Shown here one piece after another: positions 18,141-26,019 of a stretch of 64,000 bases of DNA. Every line of letters starts with the position of its first letter. Position 1 is the stretch's first letter. The notes beneath the pieces were generated by a model. That model was not told the DNA's origin. It searched no databases and saw only the letters and a list, made by a program, of their open reading frames with translations. Where the stretch lies: NCBI GenBank assembly GCA_965656085.1, contig CBFHJA010000013.1:1-64000 (forward strand), written 5' to 3'. The position numbers and the translations under genes are program-made. The DNA comes from Aliishimia sp965656085 (GTDB lineage: Bacteria; Pseudomonadota; Alphaproteobacteria; Rhodobacterales; Rhodobacteraceae).

Positions 18141-19223
18141 ATGCTCTATTGGTTGACTGCCCTGTCCGACGGGGGCGATTTCTTCAACCTCTTTCGCTAC
18201 ATCACTTTCCGCGCGGGCGGCGCGTTCCTGACGGCACTGGTCTTCGGCTTTCTCTTCGGGCGGCCCCTGATCAACGTGCTGCGCCGCAGCCAGGGCAAGG
18301 GCCAGCCGATCCGCGATGACGGCCCCGAGGGCCATTTCGTCAAGGCCGGCACGCCGACCATGGGCGGGCTGCTGATCGTCGGCGCTCTGACGACCTCCAC
18401 CCTGCTCTGGGCGCGGCTCGACAACCCGTTCACATGGATCGTTCTGGGCGTGACCCTGAGCTTCGCCGCCATCGGCTTTGCCGATGATTTCGCCAAGGTC
18501 TCAAAGCAAAACACGGCTGGCGTGCCGGGCCGCGTGCGCATCGGGCTCGGCCTGCTGATCGCCGCCGCCGCGGCCTATGCCGCCTCGCTCAACCACCCCG
18601 AGGCGCTGCAATACAAGCTGGCCCTGCCGGTCTTCAAGGATGTGCTGATCAACATGGGCCTGTTCTTCATCCCCTTCGCGATCATCGTGATCGTCGGTGC
18701 GGCCAATGCGGTGAACCTCACCGACGGGCTCGACGGTCTGGCGATCATGCCGGTGATGATCGCCGCCGGAACGCTGGGCGTGATCGCCTATGCCGTGGGC
18801 CGGGTAGACTTCACCGAGTATCTCGACGTCCACTACGTGCCGGGCACCGGCGAAATCCTGATCTTCACCGCTGGCCTCTTCGGCGGCGGCCTCGGGTTTC
18901 TGTGGTACAACGCCCCCCCGGCGGCGGTGTTCATGGGCGATACCGGCTCGCTGGCCTTGGGCGGCGCGCTCGGCGCGATCGCGGTCTCGACCAAACACGA
19001 GATCGTTCTGGCCATCGTCGGCGGCCTCTTCGTCGTCGAAGCGCTCTCGGTCATCATCCAGGTGCTCTACTTCAAACGCACCGGCAAACGCGTGTTCCTG
19101 ATGGCCCCGATCCACCACCATTATGAGAAGAAGGGCTGGGCCGAGCCGCAGATCGTGATCCGCTTCTGGATCATCTCCCTGATCCTCGCGATGATCGGAC
19201 TGGCCACGCTCAAGGTCCGCTGA
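18141..19223 (+). CDS. mraY: Phospho-N-acetylmuramoyl-pentapeptide transferase
   Basis: This 360-residue polytopic membrane enzyme transfers phospho-MurNAc-pentapeptide to undecaprenyl phosphate, giving lipid I. About ten hydrophobic segments are visible. Key cytoplasmic motifs are GFADDFAKVSKQ (catalytic aspartates), NAVNLTDGLDGLA, FMGDTGSLALGG, and the basic FLMAPIHHHYEKKGW loop near the C-terminus. Length matches E. coli MraY (360). It is the last gene of the contiguous dcw run; the next peptidoglycan gene, murD, lies 2.4 kb downstream. Confidence 0.96.
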   Translation: MLYWLTALSDGGDFFNLFRYITFRAGGAFLTALVFGFLFGRPLINVLRRSQGKGQPIRDDGPEGHFVKAGTPTMGGLLIVGALTTSTLLWARLDNPFTWIVLGVTLSFAAIGFADDFAKVSKQNTAGVPGRVRIGLGLLIAAAAAYAASLNHPEALQYKLALPVFKDVLINMGLFFIPFAIIVIVGAANAVNLTDGLDGLAIMPVMIAAGTLGVIAYAVGRVDFTEYLDVHYVPGTGEILIFTAGLFGGGLGFLWYNAPPAAVFMGDTGSLALGGALGAIAVSTKHEIVLAIVGGLFVVEALSVIIQVLYFKRTGKRVFLMAPIHHHYEKKGWAEPQIVIRFWIISLILAMIGLATLKVR

Positions 19224-19308
19224 TCCGCGCTGAGCGGTTCCGAACGCTCCCGCGTCCGGCCGGGCGAAGCACGCTGCGCGCGCTCGGGGAAGCTCTGCTT
19301 CCCCCGGC

Positions 19309-19345
19309 CCCATCGGGATATTTTTGTCAAAAGGAAAACAGGGGC
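19309..19345 (-). repeat. Dispersed intergenic element, copy 5
   Basis: Read on the minus strand it gives CCCCTGTTTTCCTTTTGACA followed by AAAATATCCC and a G-rich end, a close match to the copy at 15055. It lies between mraY and the SDR gene. Confidence 0.55.
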
Positions 19346-19437
19346 GCAGCACCCGCAAGACCGACATGGGACACATCTTGGCGGGCCCCGCCGAGGCCCC
19401 CTTGCCAACGCCCCGAACATCTGCCCAAAATCCCGCC

Positions 19438-20100
19438 ATGCAAGCTCCCGAAACAGCCCTCGTCACCGGCGGCAACCGTGGCATTGGCCGCGCCATCGCC
19501 GCCGGATTGCGCCGCGACCACCGCGTCGTGATCGGCGCCCGCGAGCCCGACCAAGGCCGCCGCGCCGCCGCCGATCTCGGCGTCGAATGGGTCCATCTCG
19601 ACCTCGATGAGCCCGAAACCTACGCCCCCGCCTTCGAACAGATCGCCGGGATCGACGTGCTGATCAACAACGCGGGCGTGCTGATCGAAGACAGTCTCAC
19701 CGCCGACCCGATGGGCTTCGAGACTTCGCTGCAGGTGATGCTCCATGCCCCCTACCACCTGATCGGCGCCTCGATCCCGCACATGCAGGCGCAGGGCTGG
19801 GGCCGGATCGTGAATGTCTCCTCGGGCTGGGGCAGCTTCGCCGAGGGCCTCGAAGGTCCCGGCGCCTACGGCATCGCCAAAGCAGCCCTCAACGCGCTCA
19901 CCAAAGCGCTGCCGCGCGACCTGCCCCCCGGCATCCTCGTCAACGCCTGCTGCCCGGGCTGGGTCCACACCGACATGGGTGGGCCCGAGGCCCCCCGCAC
20001 CCCGGAAGAAGGCGCAGACACCGCCCTCTGGCTCGCGCGCCTCCCCGACGATGGCCCCACCGGCGGCTTCTTCCGCGACCGCGCCCCGATCCCGTGGTGA
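19438..20100 (+). CDS. SDR-family NAD(P)-dependent oxidoreductase
   Basis: This is a 220-residue classical short-chain dehydrogenase/reductase. The cofactor loop TGGNRGIG (10-17) opens a Rossmann fold. NNAG, the NVSSG serine strand and the catalytic Y144-G-I-A-K148 follow, then CCPGWVHTDMGG. Substrate is not predictable; carbonyl reductase-like proteins look similar. The ATG at 19438 is chosen because the fold begins within five residues; the frame extends upstream through a repeat element. Its stop overlaps possible GTG starts of the next gene, so the two are probably co-translated. It belongs to the insertion separating mraY from murD. Confidence 0.88.
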   Translation: MQAPETALVTGGNRGIGRAIAAGLRRDHRVVIGAREPDQGRRAAADLGVEWVHLDLDEPETYAPAFEQIAGIDVLINNAGVLIEDSLTADPMGFETSLQVMLHAPYHLIGASIPHMQAQGWGRIVNVSSGWGSFAEGLEGPGAYGIAKAALNALTKALPRDLPPGILVNACCPGWVHTDMGGPEAPRTPEEGADTALWLARLPDDGPTGGFFRDRAPIPW

Positions 20101-20105
20101 GCGCC

Positions 20106-20504
20106 ATGCCGGACCCCGTCAAAGACACCGCCGCGATGATCGCCGCCATGTCCCCCAAGCTCGATCCGGGACCGTTCGTGTTCGTCACGACCCAAGGCCC
20201 CACCGACGAGCTGATGAGCGCCGCCCGCGCGCGCTACGAGGAGGCTGAGGGCACGTCCCTGATCCTGCCGCTGGAGGTGGCGCTGGCTCAAGGCTTCGAC
20301 ACCTCCCTGCCCATGGCCTGTCTCACGCTCACCGTCCACTCCGCCCTAGACGGCGTCGGCCTCACGGCAGCGGTGAGCGCAGCCCTAGCGGGCGCAAACA
20401 TCCCCTGCAACATGGTCGCCGCCTACCACCACGACCACGCCTACGTCCCGGCGGACCGGGCGGAGGAGGCGCTGGCGGCGCTCAAGGCCTTGGCCCGGCA
20501 CTAG
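20106..20504 (+). CDS. ACT-domain-like small protein
   Basis: This 132-residue protein resembles the ACT-like proteins of the CASTOR/ACT_7 type. It has the FVFVTTQGP strand, an EGTSLILPLEVALAQGF segment, the ACLTLTVHSALDGVGLTAAVSAALA helix and CNMVAAYHHDHAYVPADRAEEAL. ACT domains bind amino acids or other small ligands, so a ligand-sensing or regulatory role is plausible. The ATG at 20106 is used; two tandem GTG codons at 20094 and 20097 are alternative starts that would overlap the SDR gene. It is probably co-transcribed with the SDR. Confidence 0.75.
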   Translation: MPDPVKDTAAMIAAMSPKLDPGPFVFVTTQGPTDELMSAARARYEEAEGTSLILPLEVALAQGFDTSLPMACLTLTVHSALDGVGLTAAVSAALAGANIPCNMVAAYHHDHAYVPADRAEEALAALKALARH

Positions 20505-20894
20505 TAATCTCCGCGCGCCCCTGGCGCGCTATATAGGCTCTGCCTCCAAACCTCCGAGGGTACTTGTGACCCAAAGAAGACAGGGGAGGGCCACCTTACC
20601 GCCCATTCCCGTAGGGTGGTCAATCCGCCCACTAATGATGCCTGGCGCGGAGCCATTTGTGGTGCGCTCTTGGAAGGCGGGAGGATGGCAAAGCCGGGCG
20701 TGACAACGGCGGCGCCTTAGGTAGGAACGGTGATTATGGGTAAAACATGGGGTTAAAAGCTATACTCCGCACCGGTTGTTACTGATGTAAATCTTGCGCA
20801 GGTAAACTGTGTCTTCTAGCCTCACGCAAGTTGTTTCATAATCGACCTAGCCTTATGCGCGTCGAATGAAATGGAGGAAAGGTGCTCTTCATAT
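20505..20894. repeat. Intergenic region with two repeat elements
   Basis: About 390 bp without a supported gene. At 20551-20587 (minus orientation) lies copy 6 of the dispersed CTTTGG element, including TGTCTTCTTTGGGTCACAAG. At 20610-20634, CCGTAGGGTGGTCAATCCGC recurs as a near-identical element at 23104, on the other side of murD. From about 20740 onward base composition shifts to A+T rich and continues so into the next gene. Confidence 0.5.
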
Positions 20895-21428
20895 ATGCAA
20901 GTAGACTTCACAAAGGCTTTTCTCAGCGACAAGGAATGTGAAGTTGGCCGAGATCACTTTGGGCCAAACCAATGGGACATAAACAGTGCATCCTTGGCTG
21001 ACGTTACAGCGTACTTTGATGAGTGCCAACTTGCTGAATACATGTGTTTCACCTGCGTTTCGGATTCATACAGACGACAGCTCTTCTTTCTTCGGAGAGA
21101 TGACCTGTTGAGCATCTCCGAGATGATACTGATAGGCCAGCAGAGGTGTTTTGGGCGCAAACCGGATAGTCTAGGTCGCTGGGTCACCCCCAAAAAAAAT
21201 CTCACGAATGACTATCGCGCCGAGAGAAAAATTTCTCACTGCGTTCGAGATCGTTACAATTCGAAAAGGTGGGGCAGATCTCGAGTCTGGATAAATGGTG
21301 GAGTACTTGGCGCTCCCGAGGGACGAGTACTCCTAGAGTTCCCGGAACGGAAAGCTGAAACCTGCGTTACCAACATTACTATGTCACTCAGATTTTTCTT
21401 TTACGTGCTTGCTAGCCGGAGCAGTTAG
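20895..21428 (+). CDS. AT-rich hypothetical protein
   Basis: I do not recognise this 177-residue protein (MQVDFTKAFLSDKECE...). It is rich in aromatic, basic and Cys residues, with no signal peptide or clear membrane segment. WDINSASLADVTAYFDECQLAEYMCFTCVSDSYRRQLFFLRRDDL looks like a folded alpha/beta segment. Codons end in A/T far more than those of the flanking mur genes, which suggests recent acquisition. An ATG at 20871 would add eight residues, but those bases (ATGGAGGAAAGG) read as a ribosome-binding site for the ATG at 20895. It lies inside the gap between mraY and murD. Confidence 0.6.
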   Translation: MQVDFTKAFLSDKECEVGRDHFGPNQWDINSASLADVTAYFDECQLAEYMCFTCVSDSYRRQLFFLRRDDLLSISEMILIGQQRCFGRKPDSLGRWVTPKKNLTNDYRAERKISHCVRDRYNSKRWGRSRVWINGGVLGAPEGRVLLEFPERKAETCVTNITMSLRFFFYVLASRSS

Positions 21429-21647
21429 AAGGGCCCAAGCCAATCATAATATGTGCAATTATTCAGAACCCATTTGTTGAAAACAATCCGATTATCGCAG
21501 GCTACCGAAGCATGCTCGACGCCCTGCCGGACCCCTGACACCGCCCCGCCACAGACCCGCAGGGCAGGGGCCCGCGCTCTGTCGCTTGCACCCGCCCCGC
21601 TGCCGGGGGAGAGTGGCGCGCAAAGGGTGGCCAATAGGGAGCAGGGC

Positions 21648-23045
21648 ATGATTCCAGTACAAGGCGTAACAGGCGCGCGCATCGGCGTGCTCGGCCTCGG
21701 CCGCTCGGGCCTCTCGGCAGCCCGCGCGCTCCGGGCGGGCGGGGCCGACGTCCGGGTCTGGGATGACAGCCCCGAGGCCCGCGCCCGCGCGGAAGGAGAG
21801 GGCTTCACCGCCGCCGACCTGTCCAAACCCGCCGAGATGGACGCCCTCGCCGCGCTCATCACCTCCCCCGGCATCCCGCATCTCTACCCGGCCCCCAACC
21901 GCGTCCTCGCCCTCGCTTACGAACACGGCATCCCCGTCGACAACGACATCGGCCTGTTCTTCCGCAGCTTCGCCACCCCGGACTGGGCCCGCTTCGACAC
22001 CGCCCCCCGCATCGTCGCGGTCACCGGCTCCAACGGCAAATCCACCACCTCCGCCCTGATCCACCACATCCTCGACCAGACCGGCCGCCGCACCCAACTG
22101 GCGGGCAATATCGGCCGGGGCGTGCTCGACCTCGACCCCCCCGAAGACGGCGACGTGGTCGTGCTCGAACTCAGCTCCTACCAAACCGATCTCGCCCGCA
22201 GCCTCACCCCCGACATCGCGGTCTTCACCAACCTCTCGCCCGACCATCTCGACCGCCACGCCGGGATGGGGGGCTATTTCGCCGCCAAACGCCGCCTCTT
22301 CGCCGAAGGCGGCCCCGACCGCGCGATCATTGGCACCGACGAGCCCGAGGGCCGCTACCTCGCAGGCCAACTCGCCGAAGGCCCCACCGATGATCGCGTG
22401 ATCCGCATCTCCACCCTGACCAAACTCACCGGCCCCGGCTGGAACGTCCACGCCCGCAAAGGCTTCCTGTCAGAGACCCGCAAGACCCGCCAGATCGCCT
22501 CCATCGACCTGCGCGACATCAAGGGCTTGCCCGGCGCCCACAACCACCAGAACGCCTGCTGCGCCTACGCCGTGTGCCGCGCCCTCGGACTGGCCCCCCG
22601 CGAGATCGAAGCGGGGATGCGCAGCTACCCCGGCCTGCCGCACCGCTCCCAACTGATTGCCGAAATCGGGGGCGTGACGTATGTCAACGACAGCAAGGCC
22701 ACCAACGTCGACAGCGCCGCCCGCGCGCTTCAGGCGTTCAAAAACATCCGCTGGATTTGCGGCGGTTTGCAAAAAGAGGGCGGCCTCGACGCCTTGCGTG
22801 ACCCATCCGCCAATGTCCGCAAAGCCTACGTCATCGGCCGCGAAGCGGCAGCCTTCGCCCTCGAGCTCGCCCCCGAGGCGGAGATTTGCACGACGATGGA
22901 AGAAGCGGTCAAACGCGCCGCCGCCGACGCCGAACCCGGCGACACGGTCCTCCTCGCCCCGGCGGCCGCGAGCTTCGACCAATATGACAGCTTCGAAAAA
23001 CGCGGCGAGGATTTCATCACGCAGGTCCAGAACCTCCCCCGCTGA
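21648..23045 (+). CDS. murD: UDP-N-acetylmuramoyl-L-alanine--D-glutamate ligase
   Basis: This 465-residue Mur ligase adds D-glutamate to UDP-MurNAc-L-Ala. An N-terminal Rossmann-like domain (IGVLGLGRSGLSAARAL) is followed by the ATP loop TGSNGKST (126-133), ELSSYQ, NLSPDHLDRH, HNHQNACCAY and the C-terminal NDSKATNVDSA signature. The ATG at 21648 gives MIPVQGVTGARIGVLG; the open frame upstream would add 65 unrelated residues. It is separated from mraY by an SDR/ACT/orphan insertion and is not followed by ftsW or murG, so the dcw cluster ends here. Confidence 0.96.
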   Translation: MIPVQGVTGARIGVLGLGRSGLSAARALRAGGADVRVWDDSPEARARAEGEGFTAADLSKPAEMDALAALITSPGIPHLYPAPNRVLALAYEHGIPVDNDIGLFFRSFATPDWARFDTAPRIVAVTGSNGKSTTSALIHHILDQTGRRTQLAGNIGRGVLDLDPPEDGDVVVLELSSYQTDLARSLTPDIAVFTNLSPDHLDRHAGMGGYFAAKRRLFAEGGPDRAIIGTDEPEGRYLAGQLAEGPTDDRVIRISTLTKLTGPGWNVHARKGFLSETRKTRQIASIDLRDIKGLPGAHNHQNACCAYAVCRALGLAPREIEAGMRSYPGLPHRSQLIAEIGGVTYVNDSKATNVDSAARALQAFKNIRWICGGLQKEGGLDALRDPSANVRKAYVIGREAAAFALELAPEAEICTTMEEAVKRAAADAEPGDTVLLAPAAASFDQYDSFEKRGEDFITQVQNLPR

Positions 23046-23059
23046 CCCCCTCAAAACCC

Positions 23060-23225
23060 CGCCCCGGGCGCAGACCCGGGACCCCGACGAAACAAGCGAG
23101 CACACCCGTAGGGTGGGCAATCTGCCCACCACCCCCGGGCGCTCCTTCGCCCTGAAATGTTTGAGAGGGCGGGGCCTTGCCCACCAAGACGCCCCCGCCC
23201 CGGACCCCGATCCGGGGCCTCGGCC
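23060..23225. repeat. Cluster of GC palindromes and a GTAGGGTGGGCA element after murD
   Basis: CCCGGGCGCAGACCCGGGAC (around 23065-23084) and CCCCGGACCCCGATCCGGGG (around 23198-23217) are palindromic and related to the 8127 and 42546 repeats. Between them, CCGTAGGGTGGGCAATCTGC (from 23104) continues as CCACC, giving a short GGTGGGCA/TGCCCACC palindrome that nearly matches the element at 20610. No gene is supported between murD and 23340. Confidence 0.5.
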
Positions 23226-23339
23226 ACAGCTATGCGCAGAAATCGTGGTCCCTAAAAGCCGGGCCTACAGGTCACCGAAACTTTTGGGTACAGACCCTCT
23301 TCTGGGACAGTACAACCGAATGTTTAGCAATGCCGTGTG

Positions 23340-24104
23340 TTATTCCTTGGTCAATATCCATCCGTGATACCAAGGTTGCTGCCAATCCGGTGGGGGCATT
23401 TCGCCGGTTGCGTTTTTCACATTGTCCAAACGGAAGTACTCACGAACCAAAGTTCCACCAACAATTCTGAAGACCTCTTCGGCCTCCTCCTTTATCCAGT
23501 ACTTCACCACCGTTTCATTGCCGTTCAGAACATAGCCCAACGGGTTGCTGTACCATGCTGACCAAGTGTCCATACGCATCTGCAATGACTCTCTTTCCTT
23601 CCCGTCATGCGCAGCTGCAAAGTGAATGGCATTCGCTGAGTACAAGAGAGCTTCTAGAGAGGGTACAACCAGCACAAGCTGGCCGCCCGGAGCAACTGAC
23701 GCGAATACTTTGCTCAAAGTGTCTAAAGCGTCAGAGTGGCTCTCGGGCATCAGGGCGTTAAAGCACAGCGCCAAATCAGCAGCCGAGGGCAAGATGAGAT
23801 CGCGCAGGTTCATCTGATGAAATTCAGTTTGCTCAGGCGCGCGTTCACGCGCTTGCTTCAACATGTTCGAAGAAAAATCAACTGCGTGGATTGTTCTCGC
23901 CTCAGACAACGTTTCCAGCCAGTAGCCCGGACCACAACCTAAATCTGCAGCAACACCACGTGTGCTGACGCGTGAGATGGCTCGTCGGAGGGTTTCGCCC
24001 GCAGGGATATGCCAAAGAGATGATACGTGCGCTGGGTAGTCACTCAATGCATCCCACTGCGCCAGTCGAGACGGTTTTCCTTTGTCGAGTTTTGAGTCGT
24101 TCAC
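23340..24104 (-). CDS. Class I SAM-dependent methyltransferase
   Basis: This is a 254-residue methyltransferase. Motif I is VAADLGCGPGYW (DLGCGPG at 54-60), followed by the acidic motif HAVDFSSNMLKQA, DLALCFNALMP and GGQLVLVVPS, all typical of the Rossmann-type class I fold. The substrate (small molecule, lipid or protein) cannot be predicted. It begins 17 bp after the stop of the Tat lipoprotein gene on the same strand, so the two probably form an operon. Base composition is lower in GC than the surrounding core genes. Confidence 0.8.
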   Translation of the reverse strand: MNDSKLDKGKPSRLAQWDALSDYPAHVSSLWHIPAGETLRRAISRVSTRGVAADLGCGPGYWLETLSEARTIHAVDFSSNMLKQARERAPEQTEFHQMNLRDLILPSAADLALCFNALMPESHSDALDTLSKVFASVAPGGQLVLVVPSLEALLYSANAIHFAAAHDGKERESLQMRMDTWSAWYSNPLGYVLNGNETVVKYWIKEEAEEVFRIVGGTLVREYFRLDNVKNATGEMPPPDWQQPWYHGWILTKE

Positions 24105-24121
24105 ATTGATGGCTCAGGCTT

Positions 24122-24724
24122 CTATATCGTATCGCTTCCAAGGCCACTTGCCGCCCCAGTATTGCCGGAACCTGCCGCATTCGCCGATGCAGTATTGCCG
24201 GAACTTGAAGCATTGGTCGCCCCAGTATTGCTGGAACCTGCCGCATTCGCCGACGCAGTATTTCCGGAACCTGAAGCATTGGCCGCCCCAGTATTGCCGG
24301 GACCTGAGCCACTGGACCCTCCACCATTGGCCGAAGCTTGAGCGCTACCACCCCCTTCACCAGCAAATGGGTATGCCTTCCGTGCTTCCGACAGAAGCAA
24401 GTCAAATTCAGATTCACTTATGAAACCATCTCGGAGATCTACTTCTTCGGGTACATCAATAGTTTCGCGGCCTGCCACCGATACCTTGTTCTGTCGAAGC
24501 GCTAATTGAAAACACTGATTGCCCCAACAGTTGCGCCCCTCGGAAATGGCGATCTGTTTCTCGCCAGTCGCGAGTTCGCGAAACGCATTGTCAGGAATCT
24601 CAACGCAGGCCGCCAGACCTACCGGTAAACCCGCTGCTATACCGAGTTGCCCAGTGCGACGCAGAAAATCGCGGCGCGACACAAACGAATTGAAAATTGA
24701 TACGGCATCAAGACTTTCAGACAT
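24122..24724 (-). CDS. Putative Tat-exported lipoprotein with 11-residue tandem repeats
   Basis: I do not recognise this 200-residue protein by family. Its N-terminus has a twin-arginine signal, SRRDFLRRTG (residues 16-25), then a hydrophobic stretch ending in a lipobox-like LAAC with Cys40, suggesting Tat export and lipid anchoring. The mature part contains a possible disulfide pair (C66-WGNQ-C71) and an acidic region. Residues 140-194 are five 11-residue repeats of the form xGSGNTxxxNA, alternating between TGAANA and TASANA forms. The flexible Gly/Ser/Asn-rich tail resembles a surface spacer. The methyltransferase follows in the same operon. Confidence 0.65.
   Translation of the reverse strand: MSESLDAVSIFNSFVSRRDFLRRTGQLGIAAGLPVGLAACVEIPDNAFRELATGEKQIAISEGRNCWGNQCFQLALRQNKVSVAGRETIDVPEEVDLRDGFISESEFDLLLSEARKAYPFAGEGGGSAQASANGGGSSGSGPGNTGAANASGSGNTASANAAGSSNTGATNASSSGNTASANAAGSGNTGAASGLGSDTI
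24143..24307 (-). repeat. 33-bp tandem repeat, five copies
   Basis: Exactly 165 bp encode the five 11-residue repeats of the Tat lipoprotein tail. Odd and even copies are more alike, so there is a 66-bp higher-order period. Copies differ at several bases, so the array is not brand new but could still vary in copy number between strains. Confidence 0.8.
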
Positions 24725-24992
24725 TCCGATTCCTGTTTCTCACCCTTTAGGAAGACCTTACAAGCGTTTGGCGCCACAGCAAAGAGTGAATGAGGCGGTT
24801 TGAGCGGCTGCCCGTGGTATTGCGGCGTTGAAGGTAGGCCGCAAATCACTATTCGAGCGGTTTGGTCAAACCGTTGGCAGCATTTTTGTTGCCCGAGGCA
24901 AAACCAAGGGGGCGACAGCACGTTTTGGCTGAGTGAATACCACGGCAGCAAACTGCGCAAAGTTCAAAATGCGGCAGGCGGGCAAGCCACCC

Positions 24993-25454
24993 CTAGCGCT
25001 TGCGCTCCTCCTTCGGCACCGCGAACGGCCCGCGCTCCAGATCGCAGCCCTCGTCCCAGTGCATCCCGCGCCGCTGTTCGACCGCCTTCGCGCGTTCCTC
25101 GCAGAAATGCTCCTCCCAGAAGCGCACTTCCTTCTCCATGTTTTCCAGCAGCCCCGCCGCGCGGGCCTGGACGAAGGCGCGCAGGACCAGATTGATGCGG
25201 ACCTGATATTTCGGGCCCATGGAGCGAAAGAATTTCAGCGCCGATTTGTCGACCCGGATCGTGATCTTTTCCGACTCCTCCTCGTAGTGCTTCACGATGT
25301 CGTGCCACATCTCCGGGATATGGTCGGCATAGCGCTCCGGGTGGTAGAGATTGCGCGTCAGCCGCTCCAGCGTCTGGTTCAGGCTGTAGAGCCCGCGCTT
25401 CTCAGCGGCGGTGCGTTTGACGGTGCCGTCCTTGTTCGTGGGCAGGGCATACAT
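24993..25454 (-). CDS. BrnA-antitoxin-like protein
   Basis: In this 153-residue protein, residues 63-98 (KITIRVDKSALKFFRSMGPKYQVRINLVLRAFV) resemble the BrnA antitoxin domain, a ribbon-helix-helix-type DNA-binding unit in which a D-x-x-x-L-x-x-F/Y-r segment precedes an RIN-x-x-LR helix. The N-terminal half (NQTLERLTRNLYHPERYADHIPEMWHDI) and the C-terminal tail are additions beyond classical BrnA (about 90 residues). No BrnT toxin gene is visible on either side, so this is probably a stand-alone regulator, possibly chromosomally domesticated. GTATGGC iterons lie about 90 bp upstream of its start. Confidence 0.7.
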   Translation of the reverse strand: MYALPTNKDGTVKRTAAEKRGLYSLNQTLERLTRNLYHPERYADHIPEMWHDIVKHYEEESEKITIRVDKSALKFFRSMGPKYQVRINLVLRAFVQARAAGLLENMEKEVRFWEEHFCEERAKAVEQRRGMHWDEGCDLERGPFAVPKEERKR

Positions 25455-25540
25455 GGAGGCGCTCCTTTCGGTTTGGATCGGGAGGCATCCTGCCGCGCCG
25501 AAGTTAACAAGCCCGAAAGGCACCGTGCGTATGTACAGCT

Positions 25541-25571
25541 GCCATACGCCGTGCCATACGCCCGGCCATAC
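25541..25571 (-). repeat. GTATGGC iterons, 12-bp period (locus A)
   Basis: On the minus strand GTATGGC occurs three times at exact 12-bp spacing (25565-25571, 25553-25559, 25541-25547), followed by AGCTGTA. A nearly identical array is at 40563-40604. It lies upstream of the BrnA-like gene and between it and yajC. Function unknown. Confidence 0.7.
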
Positions 25572-25706
25572 CGTGTCTGGCCCCGGTTTTTTGGCCCTCA
25601 GCGCCTTGCAACCCGCCCCCGCCGGGCATAGGTTCCCCCAAATTTCCGGGGCGCTGTTCGCACGCTCCGGACCCCCGTTCTGACCCATAGAAAGAGACCC
25701 CGGACC

Positions 25707-25985
25707 ATGGAAGCCTTCGTGCAGTTTGTCCCCCTTATCCTCATCTTCGCGATCATGTATTTCCTGCTGATCCGGCCCCAGCAGAAGAAGCTCAAGGAGC
25801 ATCAGGCGATGGTCGAGGCACTGCGCCGGGGCGATCAGGTCGTCACTCAGGGCGGGATGATCGGCAAGGTCACAAAAGTCAAGGAAGACAACGAGATAGA
25901 GGTCGAAATCTCCGAGGGCGTCAAGGTCCGGGTGGTCCGGTCCACCATCACCCAAGTGCTGAACAAGACCGAGCCCGCGTCCTGA
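25707..25985 (+). CDS. yajC: Preprotein translocase subunit YajC
   Basis: This is a 92-residue single-pass inner-membrane protein. A hydrophobic N-terminal segment (FVQFVPLILIFAIMYFLLI, about 4-22) is followed by the family motif RPQQKKLKEHQ and a small cytoplasmic beta domain (GDQVVTQGGMIGKVTKV). YajC accompanies SecDF at the SecYEG translocon. It precedes secD by 34 bp, giving the classic yajC-secD-secF operon. Confidence 0.95.
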   Translation: MEAFVQFVPLILIFAIMYFLLIRPQQKKLKEHQAMVEALRRGDQVVTQGGMIGKVTKVKEDNEIEVEISEGVKVRVVRSTITQVLNKTEPAS

Positions 25986-26019
25986 GGCTTGCCTCGTAAT
26001 CCGTTGAGAAGGCAGGTCT

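Noticed and set aside
16254..18335. 693-codon minus-strand frame across murE/murF
   Set aside because: Shadow of murF and the murE 3' end; no recognisable domain and low-complexity composition.
24796..24960. Imperfect inverted repeats (CTGCCCGTGGTATT / AATACCACGGCAGC) as a miniature transposon
   Set aside because: The ends match over only about 14 bp with gaps and no target duplication was visible; left as uncertain.
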